In this document: piece after piece, positions 60,044 to 64,000 of the stretch | How the letters are laid out: the number at the start of each line of letters is the position of its first letter | How positions within the stretch are numbered: the stretch's first letter is position 1 | Assembly (NCBI GenBank): GCA_003117195.1 | Contig: BDSI01000051.1 | Coordinates: forward strand, 374,400 to 438,399 | From: Eudorina sp. 2006-703-Eu-15 | Taxonomy: Eukaryota > Chlorophyta > Chlorophyceae > Chlamydomonadales > Volvocaceae | DNA length: 64,000 nucleotides | Direction of reading: 5' to 3' | Program-made: the position numbers and the translations under genes | The notes under the pieces: generated by a model | Databases searched by the model: none | What the model saw: the letters and a program-made list of their open reading frames with translations, nothing else | Told to the model about the DNA's origin: nothing

Positions 60044-60683
60044 GCAAAGCGACCATGGCGGAGGATCGTGAGCCTTAACCCTGTGACGTGGGGCGGGCGG
60101 GGACCTCGGCGCCTGCCTCCCCATGGTGTACAGATGTGTACGACAATAAGCCGTAGGGTGCGGGCCATCGGGCCCCCGGTGGGGTAGAGCCGTGCCGAGG
60201 GAGGAGGAGGTGAGAGGTGGGTGCGGATAAGGTACCCGGCGGATGAGGCCAGCTGCCGCCGCCGCCGCCGCCGCCGCCGGGGTTCTCTGTCTCCAGGGCG
60301 CCGAGGTCCCCAGGTGCGGATAGTTTCGTCGCTGCTGGGTGCCGCGGAGTGAGGGAAGGGGGCCGTGGATATGTCGCATGTACATGAATGAATGAACGTT
60401 ACAGCGGACCCCAAAGGAAGTCCGCTGACATGTCGGTTGCGGGGGAGGGACGGGGAGATACGTTGTCGTTCTTCACAGGCACCTGCCAGGGTGTGGCGGG
60501 TGGCGGCTGTTAGGGGTTGCATCAGAGGAGGTAGATCGCCGGGGGCCTCCGCCGGAGGATCATCAGCCGCAGCAACCCTCGAAGCTGGAGGTGGTGAGTA
60601 GCAGCGGTACGGCAGTGGTACGGCAGGTGTAACCCTGGTTAGATCCCGTGGAGCGAGCTCCGGCGTGGTGTTGGCCACTTGGA

Positions 60684-60721
60684 GAGGGGAGGGGAGGGGA
60701 GGGGAGGGGAGGGGAGGGGAG
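60684..60721. repeat. GGGGA microsatellite
   Basis: About seven units of GGGGA, G-rich on the plus strand. Confidence 0.85.
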
Positions 60722-61488
60722 GGCGGCAATCAGCAACCCCGTCCAGGGGAGGCGGGCCCCGGGGGGAGGCAGCAAGCGCAGGGCGACTGGTGGGGCTGGA
60801 TGGAGGGGTCATCAGCGGGCGGGTGAGTGGGTGTGGTGGATGGGCCTTATGGCCCGAGCACGAGTGTGGCAGGTGCTCGGGCCCTTAGGCTGCCTTCCTT
60901 GCCCACCTACCTGCCCATGCGCGCTGTGGGCGGGTGTGGTGGGTGCGGGACTGGGACGAAGGCCGGGGTGTGCGCATTCCCCACCCCGACCACAGCGGGG
61001 GGTAGATGTGGGGTTGAGGGCCTCACCAGCGGACCTCACCCGCTGGATGCTGTGATGTGCTATGCTGTGCTGTGCTGTGGTGCAGCATGTGGTATGGTAT
61101 CCAGTGCCCGGCTGCCTGCCTGCCACGTCGAGACAGTACGCTGGATGCTGCTGCTTGCCCTTGGGGCCCCAGGCGGGCGGCTCGGTGGTCCAGCCGAGGG
61201 GTTCGCCGGTGGCTGCGATTGGGGCGTGGCCTGCCTAGCACTGCACCAGCACAAGTACAATGACGTTCGCGGTAGGTGCCCTCGGGAGGGAGGGGTGGAG
61301 TTGCGGTAATAACCTAGAGGGAAGGGGAGGGGGCCAACAGTGATCTATGTACGGCCCATAGGCGAGGTCATTACCGGATATCCGGACCTGTCCGGACTAG
61401 GTGGCGTTGCGAGCCAGTCAGCCAGCCGCGAGCTCCTCCCCCAGGCACCGAGGGCAAACCGGATTGGTGCGCCCCTCGGGAGGGAGGC

Positions 61489-61517
61489 GGGTGTGTTTGA
61501 CAAGAAGCCCACCCATA
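61489..61517 (-). repeat. Short dispersed repeat, inverted relative to 8639-8666
   Basis: The minus strand reads GGTTATGGGTGGGCTTCTTG then TCAAACACAC. The copy near 8639 on plus differs by one or two bases. The two copies are about 53 kb apart. Confidence 0.6.
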
Positions 61518-62074
61518 ACCGCCCAGGCGGGTGTGTGTGTGGGGGGAGATGGAGGGGATGGCGGCATGCGGCCGCCCGTCCGCCCGATCGTTGACTTTGC
61601 AATCGCGCTGAGGTGCGGCCTCCGACTATGGAAGGGGCTACAGCGGTGCAGGGTGTTCGGCTCAGCGCAGCTGCCAGCAGGCGAAGCGACGGGACATTGG
61701 CGTGACTGATGCATTTAGGCTTTTTGTGCAGACCGTGGTTCGCCGCGCAATGGTGCTCGGGGCTTCAAGCCCTGAAATGCTGCGCGATAGTTAGGGTTGA
61801 GACGAGGGCTGACAAAGTAGTGCCGAAAGGTCGTGACCCGCGGACCGCAGAGCCCATTGATTACCAGGCTCTGTTCTTATTTTATTGATTACAAGGACGT
61901 TGGATTGTGATGTAGTACCATAGTTGCGATTATTTTTGTAACAAATCGTTGTGCAACGGTCGCACAAACGCAACTTTGTGTAGGCCAAGCCCTACTTCGC
62001 TACGGTTGCTCCGCAGATTGAGTCACAGAAGCCTACTTCTGTCCTTTCTGCAAGGAGCTCCGATCTGGACTGTA

Positions 62075-64000
62075 ATGCGCCTGCTTCCCTCGCCCTGTCT
62101 GCGGGCCGGCCTCATCTCGACAGCGCTCAACGGTCGCGCCTCGATACAGCGCGCTGCAATCCGCTCCAACGCCCGCTTTAAAGGACATTCCAAAAGCTTG
62201 CAGACTTCAAGTTCGACTTCCCTGCGCAAAGTCGCCACGTCAGCAAGCGGTCCCGCCATGACATCCCCCGAGCTCGCGTCCCTGGAGTACTGGTTCAGCC
62301 GCAGCACGCGCTACGCGGAGTTCTTGGTGGAGGACTCCGAGGATGTCGTCAAAGCGGTGATTCCGGTGCAGCCGGTGGCGCAGGTGCGGCACCGGATGTC
62401 ACCACACTTCCGAGGGTTCCAAGCTGAGCGCCTCTTCAAAAACCCCCATTTCCCCCCGCCCCCCCCCCGGCAGTGCCACCTGGCCCCCATGCTGACCTCC
62501 CTGGACCCCCTCCACCGCAACTGGGTCGCCGTCAGCCACTTCAAGGCCAAGGCGGGGGAGGTGTGCTTGCTGCCCGACCCACAGGTGGACCCCTGGGCAG
62601 GGGCAGGGGCAGGGGCAGGGGCAGGGGCAGGGGGAGGGGCAGGGGCAGGGGAGTGTTATGTAGGAAATTGGTAGACATCTTCAAAGTGCGCTGCTGCCAG
62701 AGCAAAAGGGGGCGGGGGAGGGCTGAGGGGCTGAGGGACTGCGGGAAGGGGCGGGAACCGGGGCGGGGAAGCGGCTGAACGCGCGTATGGAGGCCGGCGG
62801 CTGTGGGGACTGTTGGAGCAGGCAGGGTCGCTCAAGCAGGCAGGCATCCGGGGGAGGGGGAGAGTACGGCGGGTGGAGACAGAGCCGCGGGGGCGCGGCA
62901 TGGGCGTGGGTGTGCTCCTCGTGTACGTGGCGCACCCCATCTCGCCCACACGCGGCCCCGCGGGCCCTTCCAGCCCCAAAGCGGATCCTTCAACCCCATC
63001 TCCCCTGCCGGTCCGTCACAGTGGGTACCCCTCTGGATACCCTTTTTGGATACCCCCCTCTGGATACCCTTTTTGGATACCCCCCTCCGGCCTCCGCAGT
63101 ATGAACATGTCCACCCATTTCCTACGCCCCTCCCTCCCATGGGAACCCTCCCTCGACGAAACCCAGGGCGGCCTGTCCCGTGTGCTGCTGGGCCTCGGCA
63201 CCCCCTCCGCCGCCCCCTGGCCCTACGCCGCGCTCGCCAAGCTGCCCGGGGGCACGTATCGCCTCGCGCCGCCGTACAAACCCACCGGCGCCGCCGCCGG
63301 CGCCGCTGAGGGCGCCCCCGGGGGCGACCCAGCCCCGGGGGCCGAGGCGGATCGTGCGGCGCTTGGGTTCCTGTTGGGGCACTACTCTTTCGGGCGGTAC
63401 AAGAAGAGCCAGGGAGGGGCGGGGGCGGGGGCCGCCTGTGGGGACAAGGAGCAGGGGGGTGGGGCGGGTAGGGGCGAGGGGGAAGGGAAGGGGGAGCCGG
63501 GGTTTAGCCCCGCCTCGGGGTTAGCCCCTCAGGTGGACGCCGAAGACAAGGAGGCGGATGAGGGCCAGGCGCGGCTGGTGTGGCCCGCGGGCTGCGACAG
63601 GTGCGATCTGTGGGGTCTTGTTGGCGGGAGGGCAGTGGGGGCGGAAGTCAGCGAGGGAGGAGGGACGGGAGGCAGGGAGGCAGGACGGGGGGCCAGGGAG
63701 GGAGGGAGGCGGGGAGGGGATGGTGGTGCGATGCCCGGGAGCGCGGGAGTGGTGGTGGGGCTCAGGGCTGCCCCCTACCCGCCTCCTCCTGGCTCCCCAC
63801 TCCCGGGGAGGGCACTCCGCGGGTAGGGTTCCAGAAGCTACGTTCCTCTGTGTCCGGCAGTTGGCTGTCAACGGTCAACAATCCCGCAAACCCCCTCCGT
63901 TCCCCTTGAAAATCTCTACCAGTTTCCTACACCCCTCCGCTCCCCTGCACTGCAGATCCCGCCTCGCATCTCCGCCGACCCCCCAAACCCCCCGTCCTCC
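62075..64000 (+). CDS. M17-type (leucyl) aminopeptidase family protein, N-terminal part, cut by the window end
   Basis: Exons 62075-62383, 62474-62584, 63167-63600 (continuing past a donor at 63601); later exons lie near or beyond the right edge. The first about 65 residues are rich in Arg, Ser and Ala with no acids, a plausible mitochondrial or plastid transit peptide. Then come LEYWFSRSTRYAEFL, NWVAVSHFKAKAGEVCLLP, RVLLGLGTPSAAPWPYAALA, LPGGTYRLAPPY, ALGFLLGHYSFGRYKK and ARLVWPAGCDR. This order matches the N-terminal half of the proteobacterial-style leucyl aminopeptidase family (family pattern from memory). The metal-binding C-terminal half is not in the window. A Gly/Glu/Lys low-complexity stretch (63400-63560) is inserted between GRYKK and ARLVWP. 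The acceptor at 63166 is chosen by phase; an upstream acceptor at 63100 would break the frame. Confidence 0.6.
62603..62655. repeat. GGGCAG hexanucleotide repeat in an aminopeptidase intron
   Basis: Nearly perfect GGGGCA/GGGCAG units just after the donor at 62585. Confidence 0.85.
63031..63085. repeat. 28-bp tandem repeat in an aminopeptidase intron
   Basis: Two units of CTCTGGATACCCTTTTTGGA followed by TACCCCC, before the exon at 63167. Confidence 0.8.

Larger units (their letters stand above)
59644..62074. other. Intergenic between the metalloprotease and aminopeptidase genes
   Basis: About 2.4 kb. It contains a GT run (59844-59860), a CCTGA pentanucleotide run (60018-60043), a CCG run (60250-60280), a GGGGA run (60684-60720), and two dispersed repeats (about 60385-60420 and 61489-61517). 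No supported gene. The last 350 bp are AT-rich and probably carry the aminopeptidase promoter. Confidence 0.5.

Overview
This window is nuclear DNA of a eukaryotic green alga, most likely a volvocine relative of Chlamydomonas or Volvox. The evidence is GC-rich coding DNA, many short GT-AG introns of roughly 60-900 bp, Ala/Gly/Ser/Gln/Pro homopolymer insertions inside conserved proteins, abundant CA/GT and C-rich simple repeats in introns, and a gametolysin-type M11 metalloprotease fused to a hydroxyproline-rich (PPSPPP) region. All exon boundaries below were worked out by hand from splice consensus, reading phase and remembered family sequence patterns. Phases close correctly across every gene modelled, but there is no transcript evidence.

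Layout, left to right. (1) 384-4390 (+): the 3' part of a gene joining cysteine-containing PAN/Apple-like modules to a phloem-protein-2 (PP2) domain. (2) About 4991-5903 (+): a small unrecognised gene. (3) 9048-18034 (-): a RelA/SpoT homologue (RSH) with HD hydrolase, synthetase and TGS domains and a very large low-complexity insertion. (4) 19854-22836 (-) and 24235-27122 (+): two head-to-head copies of a LUC7-type U1 snRNP splicing factor. They form an inverted repeat whose middle (about 2.2 kb, introns included) is nearly identical while both ends are clearly diverged, the pattern left by gene conversion. (5) 28589-44374: four GT49 (LARGE/B4GAT1-type) glycosyltransferase genes, one on + and three on -, all with a signal-peptide-like start, a DVD motif and one intron at the same codon. 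(6) 44776-54255 (+): a 15-exon UDP-sugar pyrophosphorylase with an unexpected N-terminal membrane segment and a long Ala/Pro/Glu/Lys tail. (7) 55094-59643 (+): a gametolysin-like metalloprotease with a Pro-rich tail. (8) 62075 to the right edge (+): an organelle-targeted M17-type aminopeptidase, cut by the window end.

The genes do not form an operon-like pathway. There is a loose theme of secretory glycosylation and extracellular matrix: GT49 enzymes, a nucleotide-sugar pyrophosphorylase and a matrix protease lie side by side over about 31 kb. RSH (plastid stringent response), LUC7 (5' splice-site recognition) and the aminopeptidase are housekeeping. The stretch 30.2-35.1 kb and several shorter gaps hold no gene I can support.
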